Below are positions 14,396 through 22,341 of a stretch of DNA of 64,000 bases, piece by piece. Origin of the DNA: Acidobacteriota bacterium (lineage in GTDB: Bacteria > Acidobacteriota > Terriglobia > Bryobacterales > Bryobacteraceae); assembly GCA_025353165.1 (NCBI GenBank), contig JANXRE010000175.1:62001-126000 (forward strand), written 5' to 3'. A program made the translations under genes and the position numbers. Every line of letters begins with the position of its first letter. Within the stretch, counting starts at the first letter, position 1. The notes below the pieces were generated by a model. That model made no database searches. It saw nothing but the letters and a program-made list of their open reading frames with translations, and had not been told where the DNA came from.

Positions 14396-16303
14396 TTGTG
14401 CGGGATTGCCGGCTTCACACACTTAGGCCGTAGCACCGATCCGGCTCGCATTCGCCAAGCTACAGACTCGCTGGTCCACCGTGGACCCGATCAGCAGGGA
14501 GTCTTCGAAACAGAGTCGGTGTCCCTGGGCGCAGTGCGCCTCAAGATCATCGACCTGGAGCACGGGCAGCAGCCCATGCACAGCGACGATGGCAATGTCA
14601 CCGTCGTTTTCAACGGCGAGATTTACAATCACGCCGAACTCCGCGCCGAACTGGAATCGCTGGGCCATCGCTTTAACTCCCGCTGCGATACCGAGGTTGT
14701 ACTGCGCGGGTTTCTCCAATGGGACACCCGTTGTTTCGAGAAGCTCCGCGGCATGTTCGCCTTCGCTCTGTGGACTCAGTCGGAGCGCCGACTCATCCTG
14801 GTCCGCGACCGCATGGGGATCAAGCCGCTGTACGTGCATCGCCGGGGCCGCGATCTTTACTTCGGCTCCGAACTGAAAGCGATCCTGGTGCATCCCGAGA
14901 TCGATCGAAACATCTGCTCCGAGGGGCTGCACCATTTCCTATCGCTCAATTACGTCCCCGGCCCTTACACTTTGATGGATGGCATCCGGAAGCTCCGCCC
15001 GGGCACGTTCCTGGAATGGCGCGAAGGCGTCGAGCGGACCGAAGAGTACTGGACGCTTCAGTTCCGGCCCGACAAGCGCATCACTCTCGAAGACGCGAAG
15101 GACGAATTGGACGCGCTGCTGCGGGACTCGGTTCGCGAGCATCTGATCGCGGATGTCCCCCTGGGTATTTGGGCGAGCGGCGGCGTCGATTCTTCCGCCA
15201 TCCTACACTACGCGAGCCAACAGAGTGCGTCGCAACTGAAGACCTTCTCAGTCTCGTTCCGCGGGCGGTCGTTCGACGAGAGCCCGTATTTCCGCTCGAT
15301 GGCGGAACGGTACGGAACCGACCATCACGAATTCGATCTCAACCCGAGCGAATCGCTGGCGGACGCGGTCCAGGAGATCGCCTATTACTCGGACGAACCC
15401 AGCGCGGACGCCGGCGCGCTGCCCGTGTGGTTCCTGTCGCGCATGACGCGGCGCCATGTCACGGTAGCCTTGTCGGGCGAAGGCGCCGACGAGGTGTTCG
15501 GCGGGTATAACACCTACCTTGCCGACCGATACGCTCGCACGTTTCACCGCTTGCCGGAGAGCGCCCGGAAACTCGCGGCGCGGCTCGCGCGGCTTTTGCC
15601 TGTCTCGGATGAGAAGATCGGCCTGGATTACAAACTCACGCGCTTCCTGGAAGGCTGCCTTCTGCCGGAAACGGAGGCCCACTTCTTCTGGAACGGCACA
15701 TTCACCCCGGCCGAGAAGAACCGGCTGCGAGTGGTGAGCGGGCAACTGCCGGCGGCTCTCGATTCGCCGCTAGCAGGCGGGAATCTGAACCGGTTTCTCT
15801 GGCTTGACCAGAACTACTACCTTCCCGACGACATCCTGTATAAGTGCGACCGCATGAGCATGGCGCATTCGCTCGAGGTGCGGCCGCCGTTCCTCGATCA
15901 TCGCATCGTCGAGTTCGCGGCGCGCGTTCCCGAATCGCTTAAAATCCGCGGCGGGAAACTGAAGTTTCTGCTCAAGGAGTTGATGCGCGACAAGCTGCCC
16001 GCCGCCATTCTGGACCGCCGCAAGGAAGGGTTCGACATCCCCGCGCACCAGTGGTTGCGGACCACTTTGAAGCCGCTACTGCTCGATACGGTCACCCGGC
16101 GCAGCGTCGAAGAATCCGGACTTTTCCACTGGCCGGAGGTCGACCGATTGATTCGCAGGCATATGGAACGGCGTGCTAATCTCGGATATCACCTATGGGG
16201 GTTGCTGGTCCTGTTCCTGTGGATTCGGCGATGGAAAGTTCAGGCTCCGCCGCTGAAGCCAGAGCGACTGGGAGCCCCTACTATCGAACCGGTTACGAAC
16301 TGA
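14396..16303 (+). CDS. asnB: Asparagine synthase, glutamine-hydrolysing
   Basis: A 635-residue two-domain enzyme. The N-terminal glutaminase starts with Cys directly after the initiator (MCGIAGF), the nucleophile exposed once Met is removed. That forces the start at a TTG codon, supported by GGAGAAG about 6 nt upstream. The C-terminal synthetase domain has the ATP pyrophosphatase loop ASGGVDSS and ALSGEGADEVFGGYNTY. It makes asparagine, or amidates another carboxylate, using glutamine. The two glycosyltransferases that follow and overlap suggest a role in a glycan or lipid-linked saccharide cluster, where AsnB-like amidotransferases are common. Free asparagine synthesis remains possible. Confidence 0.9.
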   Translation: MCGIAGFTHLGRSTDPARIRQATDSLVHRGPDQQGVFETESVSLGAVRLKIIDLEHGQQPMHSDDGNVTVVFNGEIYNHAELRAELESLGHRFNSRCDTEVVLRGFLQWDTRCFEKLRGMFAFALWTQSERRLILVRDRMGIKPLYVHRRGRDLYFGSELKAILVHPEIDRNICSEGLHHFLSLNYVPGPYTLMDGIRKLRPGTFLEWREGVERTEEYWTLQFRPDKRITLEDAKDELDALLRDSVREHLIADVPLGIWASGGVDSSAILHYASQQSASQLKTFSVSFRGRSFDESPYFRSMAERYGTDHHEFDLNPSESLADAVQEIAYYSDEPSADAGALPVWFLSRMTRRHVTVALSGEGADEVFGGYNTYLADRYARTFHRLPESARKLAARLARLLPVSDEKIGLDYKLTRFLEGCLLPETEAHFFWNGTFTPAEKNRLRVVSGQLPAALDSPLAGGNLNRFLWLDQNYYLPDDILYKCDRMSMAHSLEVRPPFLDHRIVEFAARVPESLKIRGGKLKFLLKELMRDKLPAAILDRRKEGFDIPAHQWLRTTLKPLLLDTVTRRSVEESGLFHWPEVDRLIRRHMERRANLGYHLWGLLVLFLWIRRWKVQAPPLKPERLGAPTIEPVTN

Positions 16304-18057
16304 TCGTAATCCTTTTTGCCATCTTGGTTTTCGCCGGGACAATGGTGAGCCCGCCATCCCTGCTGGATGACGTGGATTCCGTGCAAGCGCAAATCGCCCG
16401 CAACATGCTGGATTCCGGTGACTGGGTGACCGCGCGCTTGGACGGCGTCAAGTACCTCGAGAAACCTCCTCTCAAGTACTGGCTGATCGCGATCTCCTAC
16501 CGGATTTTCGGAGTTCACGACTGGGCGGCCCGTATTCCGGTGGTTCTTTCCGCGATTCTGCTGTGCTGGCTTGCCGCGCGATTTGGGGCCTGGGCCTTCT
16601 CGCCCGTGGCCGGGCTGCTCTCGGGCCTTGTGCTGGCCACTTCTATCGGCATGTGGCTGTTCACTCGCGTACAGATCCCGGATATCACGCTGACGCTGAC
16701 GATCACTCTCGCGATGTGGGCATTCCTTCGTGCGGTGAACGAGGAGGAAGCGCGGCCTCGCGTCTGGGCGTGGACCTGCGCCGCCGCGATCGGTACGGGT
16801 CTGCTGCTGAAGGGTCTCATCGCCGCTGTGTTTCCTATCGCGGCGGCGATCCTCTACCTGTTATTCACTCGCCGCCTCCTCCGGAAGCAAACATGGCGGC
16901 GTCTGTACCCGATCTCGGGTTTGACGATCGCGCTCGCGATTGCCGCGCCCTGGCACGTACTGGCCACGCTTCGCAATCCACCGTACTTCTACTGGTCCTT
17001 GACTGCCGGACCGGGCCAGTATCACGGGTTCTTCTGGTTCTATTTCTTCAACGAACATATCCTGCGGTTTCTGAATGCGCGCTATCCTCGCGATTACAAT
17101 ACGGTCCCGCGTTTGTGGTTCTGGCTGTTCCACCTGCTGTGGCTGTTCCCCTGGAGTGTTTACTTCCCAGCGGTGGTCCGCTCCTTCCGGGAGGGAGACG
17201 CGCGGGCCTCGCGCGGGCGATTGCTGGCGCTCTGTTGGATTGGATTCATCCTGGTGTTCTTCTCGTTCTCCACATCGCAGGAATACTACTCGATGCCGGC
17301 ATACCCGGCGCTGGCGCTGTTGATCGGCGCGGCCCTTACAAACGAGAACGCATGGATTCGCGGAGGACGCCGGACGCTGGCTGTCGTCACGACCTTGGCC
17401 GTGTTTGCCGTGACCGCAATCCTGGTTGCCGTTCAGGGGCTTCCGTCGCCCGGCGATATCTCCAGCGCACTGGCGCACAACCCCGAGCTGTACACTCTCT
17501 CCTTGGGGCACATGGGCGATCTGACGCTGAAATCCTTCGCGTACCTTCGTGTTCCGCTGGCACTGGCCGGCGTTGCTTTCGCGATCGGCTCGGCCGCGTC
17601 GTGGGCGTGGCGCGGAATCCGGTCCTACGTTGGGGTCGCGGTCATGATGGTGCTGTTCTTTCACGCGGCCCGGATCGCGCTGGTCGCGTTCGATCCGTAC
17701 TTGTCGTCGCGGCCGCTCGCCGATGCTTTGATGGCTGCGCCGAAAGGCGAACTGATTGCGGACGATCAATACTACGCGTGGTCGTCGGTGTTCTTTTACG
17801 CGAACCGCCGCGCGTACCTGCTGAACGGAAGAGTAAACAACCTGGAGTATGGATCGAACGCGCCGGACGCGCCCCAGGACGTGTTCATCGACGACCGCCA
17901 GTTTGCGCGGATGTGGTCCGGTGCGGGCACGCGCTACTACCTGCTCGCTGACAGCACCGCGGTTCCCCGCTTCGACGCGATGGTGGGACATGCCGCGCTT
18001 TACACCGTCTACGCCGCCGGGGGGAAATACCTGTTTACGAATCGGCCGCTCCCATGA
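16231..18057 (+). CDS. PMT/ArnT-type membrane glycosyltransferase
   Basis: About 608 residues with roughly a dozen transmembrane helices. The periplasmic loop after the first helix reads LDDVDSVQAQIARNML and then GVKYLEKPPLKYW, the acidic and KPP motifs of the dolichyl-phosphomannose / ArnT superfamily. These enzymes move a sugar from a polyprenyl-phosphate donor onto lipid or protein on the outer face of the membrane. A soluble tail domain follows about residue 460. The ATG at 16231 is preferred; it overlaps asnB by 73 nt, and the 3' end overlaps the next gene by 4 nt. Acceptor unknown. Confidence 0.85.
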   Translation: MESSGSAAEARATGSPYYRTGYELIVILFAILVFAGTMVSPPSLLDDVDSVQAQIARNMLDSGDWVTARLDGVKYLEKPPLKYWLIAISYRIFGVHDWAARIPVVLSAILLCWLAARFGAWAFSPVAGLLSGLVLATSIGMWLFTRVQIPDITLTLTITLAMWAFLRAVNEEEARPRVWAWTCAAAIGTGLLLKGLIAAVFPIAAAILYLLFTRRLLRKQTWRRLYPISGLTIALAIAAPWHVLATLRNPPYFYWSLTAGPGQYHGFFWFYFFNEHILRFLNARYPRDYNTVPRLWFWLFHLLWLFPWSVYFPAVVRSFREGDARASRGRLLALCWIGFILVFFSFSTSQEYYSMPAYPALALLIGAALTNENAWIRGGRRTLAVVTTLAVFAVTAILVAVQGLPSPGDISSALAHNPELYTLSLGHMGDLTLKSFAYLRVPLALAGVAFAIGSAASWAWRGIRSYVGVAVMMVLFFHAARIALVAFDPYLSSRPLADALMAAPKGELIADDQYYAWSSVFFYANRRAYLLNGRVNNLEYGSNAPDAPQDVFIDDRQFARMWSGAGTRYYLLADSTAVPRFDAMVGHAALYTVYAAGGKYLFTNRPLP

Positions 18058-19136
18058 AGATCCTGGTCGACGCTACTTCGCTGCTCCTGCGTAGCGCCGG
18101 TATCAAGAACCACGTCTGGCACTGGCTCCGGGCCATGCGCGCCGCGGGAGGTCACGAGATTGCGGCGTTCCCGCTACTGCGCGACCTCGGAGAGCTGGAT
18201 CATTCCAGCAGCCTTTACTCGCCCGCCGGAACCTGGCCGCGGCTCGGCCTGCTCGCGTTTCTCAATCTGTCCGGCAATCCGTGCATGAATTTAGCGGCCG
18301 GCGCGGCGGACGTGTTTCACGCGTCCAACATGGTGCGGAACGCGCCCTCGAACGCCGCGCTCACGGCCACCATTTACGACTTGACCTGCCGTCTGATGCC
18401 GGAGTTTCACACCGCAGGCAATGTCCGGGCCGATGAGCTCTATGTCGATCGCATCCTGAAACGGGCGCGCGGCCTGATCGCCATTTCGGAGTCTTCCAAG
18501 TGCGACGCCGTGCGCGAATTGAGGATAAATCCCGATCGGATCGAAGTGATCTACTCCGGCATCGATCGACGATTTTTCGACGCGATCCCGGAGGCCGCGC
18601 CGAAGCCGTACGTTTTGTCGGTGGGCACCATCGAGCCGAGGAAGAACCTGGACACGTTGCTGGACGCGTGGGCTCAATTGCCGGCCGATCTTCGGGAGCA
18701 ATACGACCTGGTGTTCGCGGGGCTGGCCGGGTGGAAGAGCGCCGCGACGATGGCGCGCATTCAGTCCACCGTTGGCGTGCGATTTCTCGGCTACGTGGAA
18801 GAAAGCCGCCTTCCCGGGCTGACGGCCGGAGCTACGGTTTTCGTCTTCCCCTCGCTGTACGAGGGGTTCGGCTTTCCTCCTGCGCAGGCGATGGCGGCGG
18901 GGGTGGCGACGATTGTGTCGAACGTGTCGTCGCTGCCCGAAGTGGCGGGAGACGCCGCGCTGCTGATTGACCCGCGGAGTCCGACCGATCTGGCCGCGGC
19001 GATGAGCCGTCTGTTGACCTCGCCGAGCCTGCGCGCCGAGCTCGGACCGAGGTCGCGGACGCAGGCCGCGCGTTTCAACTGGAGCGATTGCGCGCGCCGT
19101 TCGTTAGCTTTCTTCGAGCGGATTGCCGGGCGCTGA
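18054..19136 (+). CDS. GT4-family glycosyltransferase
   Basis: A 360-residue GT-B enzyme. The C-terminal nucleotide-sugar domain shows SVGTIEPRKNLDTLLDAW and SLYEGFGFPPAQAMAAG, containing the conserved EX7E glutamates of family 4. The N-terminal acceptor domain has ADVFHASNMV and TIYDL. These retaining transferases extend polysaccharide or glycolipid chains in the cytoplasm. It overlaps the membrane glycosyltransferase gene by ATGA and closes the asnB cluster. A hairpin starts at its stop codon. Confidence 0.88.
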   Translation: MKILVDATSLLLRSAGIKNHVWHWLRAMRAAGGHEIAAFPLLRDLGELDHSSSLYSPAGTWPRLGLLAFLNLSGNPCMNLAAGAADVFHASNMVRNAPSNAALTATIYDLTCRLMPEFHTAGNVRADELYVDRILKRARGLIAISESSKCDAVRELRINPDRIEVIYSGIDRRFFDAIPEAAPKPYVLSVGTIEPRKNLDTLLDAWAQLPADLREQYDLVFAGLAGWKSAATMARIQSTVGVRFLGYVEESRLPGLTAGATVFVFPSLYEGFGFPPAQAMAAGVATIVSNVSSLPEVAGDAALLIDPRSPTDLAAAMSRLLTSPSLRAELGPRSRTQAARFNWSDCARRSLAFFERIAGR

Positions 19137-19165
19137 CGTGGCGCGTACGAGCACGTACGCCACGT
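19136..19165 (+). terminator. Near-palindromic hairpin after the glycosyltransferase
   Basis: ACGTGGCG...TACG pairs with CGTA...CGCCACGT, giving a strong stem with a 2-nt bulge and a small loop. It begins on the last base of the stop codon. The outer GTGGCGC resembles the core of the dispersed repeats. No T tract follows, so it may stabilise the mRNA rather than end it. Confidence 0.5.
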
Positions 19166-19178
19166 AGAACCGGCATGT

Positions 19179-20087
19179 CTATTTCCCGGCGAGCCATTCC
19201 CTTGTTTGCTCGAACGAGAGCACACCGCCCACCGAACCGAGGTGCTGCACATTTAACGCGCCTACCGCGTTCGCGAACCGCGCGGCCTCCGCAATTGTCA
19301 TTTCGCGCGCTAGGGCCGCAAGGAAGCCTCCCGCAAAACAATCTCCCGCGCCGGTTGTATCCACCACACTCACCGGGAACCCCGGCACCGCTACGCGCTC
19401 GCCGGCCGAGTAGATGGCACAGCCAGCCGCGCCGAGCTTCGCGACGACCATCCGCACTCCACGCTGGAGGAAATAGTCAGGATCCTCCCCGCCCGAAAGC
19501 CGGAACGCTTCGTCGCGATTCACAAACAATATGTCCGTATTCGCGAGCGCCGGATCGATCACCTTCGCCCACTCGCCCCGTGAATCCCAGCCAGCGTCGA
19601 GAGAAGTCGTAAATCCGGCCTTCCGCGCGTTGGCCATGATCTCGCCGGCACGCGAGCGGAACAACGGCAGCGCGAATATGTTGCCGAAGTGGAAGTGTGA
19701 ATATCCGGCGGGAAACTCGATGGGAAAATCCGCGCCCGCGCTCCCGGGCCGGTGGAAGAACGCCCGCGCGCCGTCGGAGCGAACCAGAACGACGGTCGTC
19801 GCGGTCGGCAATTCCGAACGCATGACGCTCGAAACGTCGACGCCTGCTTCGCTCAAGATCGCGAGTACCTGGTCGCCCCATTCATCCTTACCGGCGATGC
19901 TGGCCAGGCGGGTTTTCACTCCCAGCCGCGCCAGAACAAAGGATGTGTTCGCGCCGTTTCCTCCCAGCGACGCGTGGATATCGTCCACCCAGACGGTCTG
20001 GTCGAAGATCAACGTGTCCACGGGCCGGACCAGGATGTCATGAACAGTGTTCCCGGCGCACAGAACGCCGCCGCCGATGCGGATCAC
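19179..20087 (-). CDS. PfkB-family carbohydrate kinase
   Basis: A 302-residue ribokinase-fold enzyme. Signatures are HASLGGNGANTSFVLARLG near the N-terminus and VDTTGAGDCFAGGFLAAL near the C-terminus, whose Asp is the catalytic base. The substrate sugar is not predictable. GTG 20085-20087 is the start: it overlaps the stop of the upstream gene as GTGA, although the frame stays open further upstream. The gene is third in an apparent operon with DAHP synthase and the anchored protein. If the attenuator upstream of DAHP synthase is active, this kinase would respond to aromatic amino acid supply too, which would be unusual. Confidence 0.87.
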   Translation of the reverse strand: MIRIGGGVLCAGNTVHDILVRPVDTLIFDQTVWVDDIHASLGGNGANTSFVLARLGVKTRLASIAGKDEWGDQVLAILSEAGVDVSSVMRSELPTATTVVLVRSDGARAFFHRPGSAGADFPIEFPAGYSHFHFGNIFALPLFRSRAGEIMANARKAGFTTSLDAGWDSRGEWAKVIDPALANTDILFVNRDEAFRLSGGEDPDYFLQRGVRMVVAKLGAAGCAIYSAGERVAVPGFPVSVVDTTGAGDCFAGGFLAALAREMTIAEAARFANAVGALNVQHLGSVGGVLSFEQTREWLAGK

Positions 20088-20986
20088 CTGAGGCGGCCTC
20101 CGGCGACCGACTCCAGTAACTTTTTGTACAGCGGCCATTCGCCGTAGACGCGCCGGCCCTCCCGCCGGAACGCGCCGCCGGCGAGCAATCCGGTCATGTC
20201 CGCTTCGTTCGCCGGGGCCTTCTTGAGAAGCTCCGTCGCGTTCTGGAGTTGCTTCCGGAGTTCCTCGGCGCCCGCTTCCGACTCGCTCGTCACATCCAGG
20301 TACAACCGCAACTGCCCGCCCGCCGTGCCGGCGGAAAACACGACGCGTTCCGAGTGAACCAGCGGCGAGGCAAACGAACGCGCGCCAGCGGGCAAGGTCT
20401 TCATATCCGCTAGTGCCGATGGCGGCACCGAGATCCAAATTGGGCGGTCGGGCGCGGCGGCCGGGAGCCTGCGCAGTGCGATATCGAGCGCGGCCGACTC
20501 GCTCTGGCTCGACGCCAGCGCCATCCACCCCGCGCCCATTTGCCAGAACGAAACCCACCGCCCCGGCTCGCTTCCTGGAGCCCGGCAGAGTTCATCGCGG
20601 CAGACGCCGTCGTGCGTCTGCGCATAGGACCGCAGGCGCGGCCAGTCGAATTTACCGCGCACCACAAAGAAGTTGCCCGAACCAGTGAAGGACGCGGCGA
20701 CTGACTCCAGGTCGCGCGTGTACTCGAACCCGGTGGCATCGACAAACGATTTGTAATCGGCGTCCTGAACCGTTTTTGCGCTGGCCACCAGATCCAGCAG
20801 GCCGGCCTTTTGCACCGCGTCGATATCGATGTAGACGAGCGTGGCTCCCGCCTGCGGAAGGGACGCGATCATTTCGGCGGGAGTCCGCGGGAACGACGAA
20901 CGGGCCAGATAGAGCCACGCCGCGACGCCGCCGCAGAGGACGCCGCCAAGCGCGATCAGCGGCCAGCGGGCCTGTGAAAACGACAT
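20084..20986 (-). CDS. Membrane-anchored orphan, paralogue of 13445-14338
   Basis: A 300-residue protein with one N-terminal hydrophobic helix (about residues 8-28) as signal anchor, followed by an exported domain. LPQAGATLVYIDIDAV, FVDATGFEYTRDLESV and FFVVRGKFDWPRLRSYA align in order with the lipoprotein at 13445-14338, so the two are paralogues in an envelope family of unknown function. It lies 1 nt after the DAHP synthase stop and overlaps the PfkB kinase by 4 nt (GTGA), so all three should share a transcript. Confidence 0.65.
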   Translation of the reverse strand: MSFSQARWPLIALGGVLCGGVAAWLYLARSSFPRTPAEMIASLPQAGATLVYIDIDAVQKAGLLDLVASAKTVQDADYKSFVDATGFEYTRDLESVAASFTGSGNFFVVRGKFDWPRLRSYAQTHDGVCRDELCRAPGSEPGRWVSFWQMGAGWMALASSQSESAALDIALRRLPAAAPDRPIWISVPPSALADMKTLPAGARSFASPLVHSERVVFSAGTAGGQLRLYLDVTSESEAGAEELRKQLQNATELLKKAPANEADMTGLLAGGAFRREGRRVYGEWPLYKKLLESVAGGRLR

Positions 20987-20987
20987 G

Positions 20988-22025
20988 CTAGGCGAGGGCC
21001 GCGGCGGGCGTGCGAGACTGCCGCCACAGTTCGATGTACGGCTCCAGATCGTGCATCATCCGCTGGAACTGCGGAATGTCGAGCGACTGCGCGCCGTCGC
21101 TGACCGCCTTCTCGGGGCACGGGTGGACTTCGACGATCACGCCATCCGCGCCGATGGCGACCGCGGCTCGCGTGAGCGCTGGAACCAGGCTGCGCTTTCC
21201 GGTCGCGTGGCTTGGGTCCAGAACGACTGGCAAGTGCGTCAGTTCGTTCAGCACCGGCACAGCGGTGATGTCGCAGGTGTTTCGCGTGGCGGTTTCGAAC
21301 GTCCGAATGCCGCGCTCGCAAAGGATCACGTTTGGATTCCCGTGGGCGACGATGTACTCGGCGCTCATCAGCAGTTCCTTGATCGTGCTGCTCATGCCCC
21401 GCTTCAGGAGGATCGGCTTGGTCACCTTGCCGAGCGCCTTCAGAAGCGCAAAATTCTGCATATTGCGCGCGCCGATCTGAAGCACGTCCGCGTATTCCGC
21501 GACGAGCTCGACGTCGCCGTTGCTCATCACTTCGGTAACGATGCCGAGGCCGGTTGCCTGCTTGGCCTTGCGCAGCAGCTTCAGCCCTTCTTCCGCCATC
21601 CCCTGAAAATCGTAGGGCGAGGTGCGAGGCTTGAACGCGCCGCCGCGCAGCAGATGGGCGCCGGCCGCCGCTACTTCCACCGCGGTACGCATGATCTGCT
21701 TTTCGTCCTCCACCGCGCAAGGACCGGCCATCACAATGAAGGTGTCGCCGCCGATTTCGTGGCCATTGACCTTGATCTGCGTTTTCTCCCTCCGGAACTC
21801 GCGGCTGACGAACTTGTAGGGCGCGGAGATGCGGACAGCGTTTTCGACCTGCGGCATGGCTTCCACCGACTCCAGGCAGTTCGTCACGTCGCCGACTCCG
21901 ACGACGCCGATGACGACGCGTTCCTCGCCTTCAATGGAGTGAATCTTGTATCCAAAATCGCGGACACGCTCGCAAACCTGGTCAATCTGTTCGCGGCTGG
22001 CATGCCGTTTTATCGAGATAATCAT
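20988..22025 (-). CDS. aroF: 3-deoxy-7-phosphoheptulonate synthase (type I-beta DAHP synthase)
   Basis: A 345-residue enzyme that condenses phosphoenolpyruvate and erythrose 4-phosphate as the first step of the shikimate pathway. The barrel shows [44 protein letters not shown] and EVHPCPEKA, with Cys, His, Glu and Asp positions for the metal. The first 70 residues form the extra ferredoxin-like regulatory domain known from Thermotoga-type enzymes, where Tyr/Phe inhibit. The ATG at 22023-22025 follows GAGGAAGG. Upstream lies a leader peptide with seven aromatic residues plus mutually exclusive hairpins, so expression is probably attenuated by charged aromatic tRNAs. Confidence 0.93.
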   Translation of the reverse strand: MIISIKRHASREQIDQVCERVRDFGYKIHSIEGEERVVIGVVGVGDVTNCLESVEAMPQVENAVRISAPYKFVSREFRREKTQIKVNGHEIGGDTFIVMAGPCAVEDEKQIMRTAVEVAAAGAHLLRGGAFKPRTSPYDFQGMAEEGLKLLRKAKQATGLGIVTEVMSNGDVELVAEYADVLQIGARNMQNFALLKALGKVTKPILLKRGMSSTIKELLMSAEYIVAHGNPNVILCERGIRTFETATRNTCDITAVPVLNELTHLPVVLDPSHATGKRSLVPALTRAAVAIGADGVIVEVHPCPEKAVSDGAQSLDIPQFQRMMHDLEPYIELWRQSRTPAAALA

Positions 22026-22053
22026 TTCAACCTTCCTCGGGCACAAAATGGAA

Positions 22054-22080
22054 GCGGCCCACTCTTTTCGAGTGGGCCGC
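22054..22080 (-). terminator. Attenuator terminator hairpin before DAHP synthase
   Basis: On the minus strand GCGGCCCACTC and GAGTGGGCCGC form a perfect 11-bp stem with a GAAAA loop, followed by the U-containing tail UUCCAUUUUGU. It sits between the aromatic leader peptide and the gene's ribosome-binding site. It is the 3:4 structure of a classical attenuator, because its 5' arm can instead pair with 22107-22114. Confidence 0.8.
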
Positions 22081-22162
22081 TGGAAGTCTTTCCGTTTGCA
22101 GGTACGCCACTCGACGGCTCAGGTCGAAAACCCGAACCAAAATCCAAACGAACTGGCGTACG
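22068..22162 (-). promoter_or_regulatory. Competing leader segments 1:2 and 2:3 (antiterminator)
   Basis: Segment 1 (GTACGCCA, within 22154-22162 inside the leader peptide gene) pairs over 8 bp with segment 2 (TGGCGTAC, within 22101-22109). Segment 2 can instead use TCGAGTGG (22107-22114) to pair over 8 bp with CCACTCGA (22068-22075) in the terminator's 5' arm. The 2:3 pairing would block the terminator. A ribosome stalled on the aromatic codons would cover segment 1 and favour 2:3, as in trp and phe attenuators. All pairings are visible in sequence; their function is inferred. Confidence 0.7.
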
Positions 22163-22172
22163 AGTAAGACAT
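22119..22172 (-). CDS. Aromatic leader peptide for DAHP synthase attenuation
   Basis: A 17-codon reading frame reads MSYSYASSFGFWFGFST and stops with TGA at 22119-22121. Seven residues are aromatic (two Tyr, four Phe, one Trp), and five of these fall within seven codons late in the peptide. It ends 38 nt before the terminator hairpin, and its 5' part contains segment 1 of the alternative folds. Such a peptide senses charged tRNA-Phe, tRNA-Tyr and tRNA-Trp, matching the three end products of the pathway that DAHP synthase starts. A -10-like TACACT lies 10 nt before the ATG and there is no clear SD, so initiation may be nearly leaderless. Confidence 0.75.
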   Translation of the reverse strand: MSYSYASSFGFWFGFST

Positions 22173-22182
22173 CGAAACCACT

Positions 22183-22212
22183 AGTGTATGCTCCGGCGCG
22201 AGGGCAATGCAA
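22183..22212 (-). promoter_or_regulatory. Promoter of the DAHP synthase leader
   Basis: On the minus strand TTGCAT (22207-22212) and TACACT (22183-22188) are separated by 18 bp, resembling a sigma-70-type promoter. Transcription would begin near 22175-22177, only a few nt before the leader peptide ATG. The 129 bp further on to 22341 hold no gene. Confidence 0.5.
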
Positions 22213-22341
22213 GTTGCGTCACCGCCGGATCCGGGTTCCCCCTCCAAGCGGATTCCTCGACCGACAAGGTCCCGTGCAACAGAAACCCAGTCTGGCACGG
22301 ATGAGCCAGCCTCATGATTTGGCGTGCGAGAACTCCCTTCG

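Noticed and set aside
20088-20558. Long N-terminal extension of the PfkB kinase
   Set aside because: It overlaps the upstream gene in another frame; the GTGA overlap and kinase homology fix the start at 20087.
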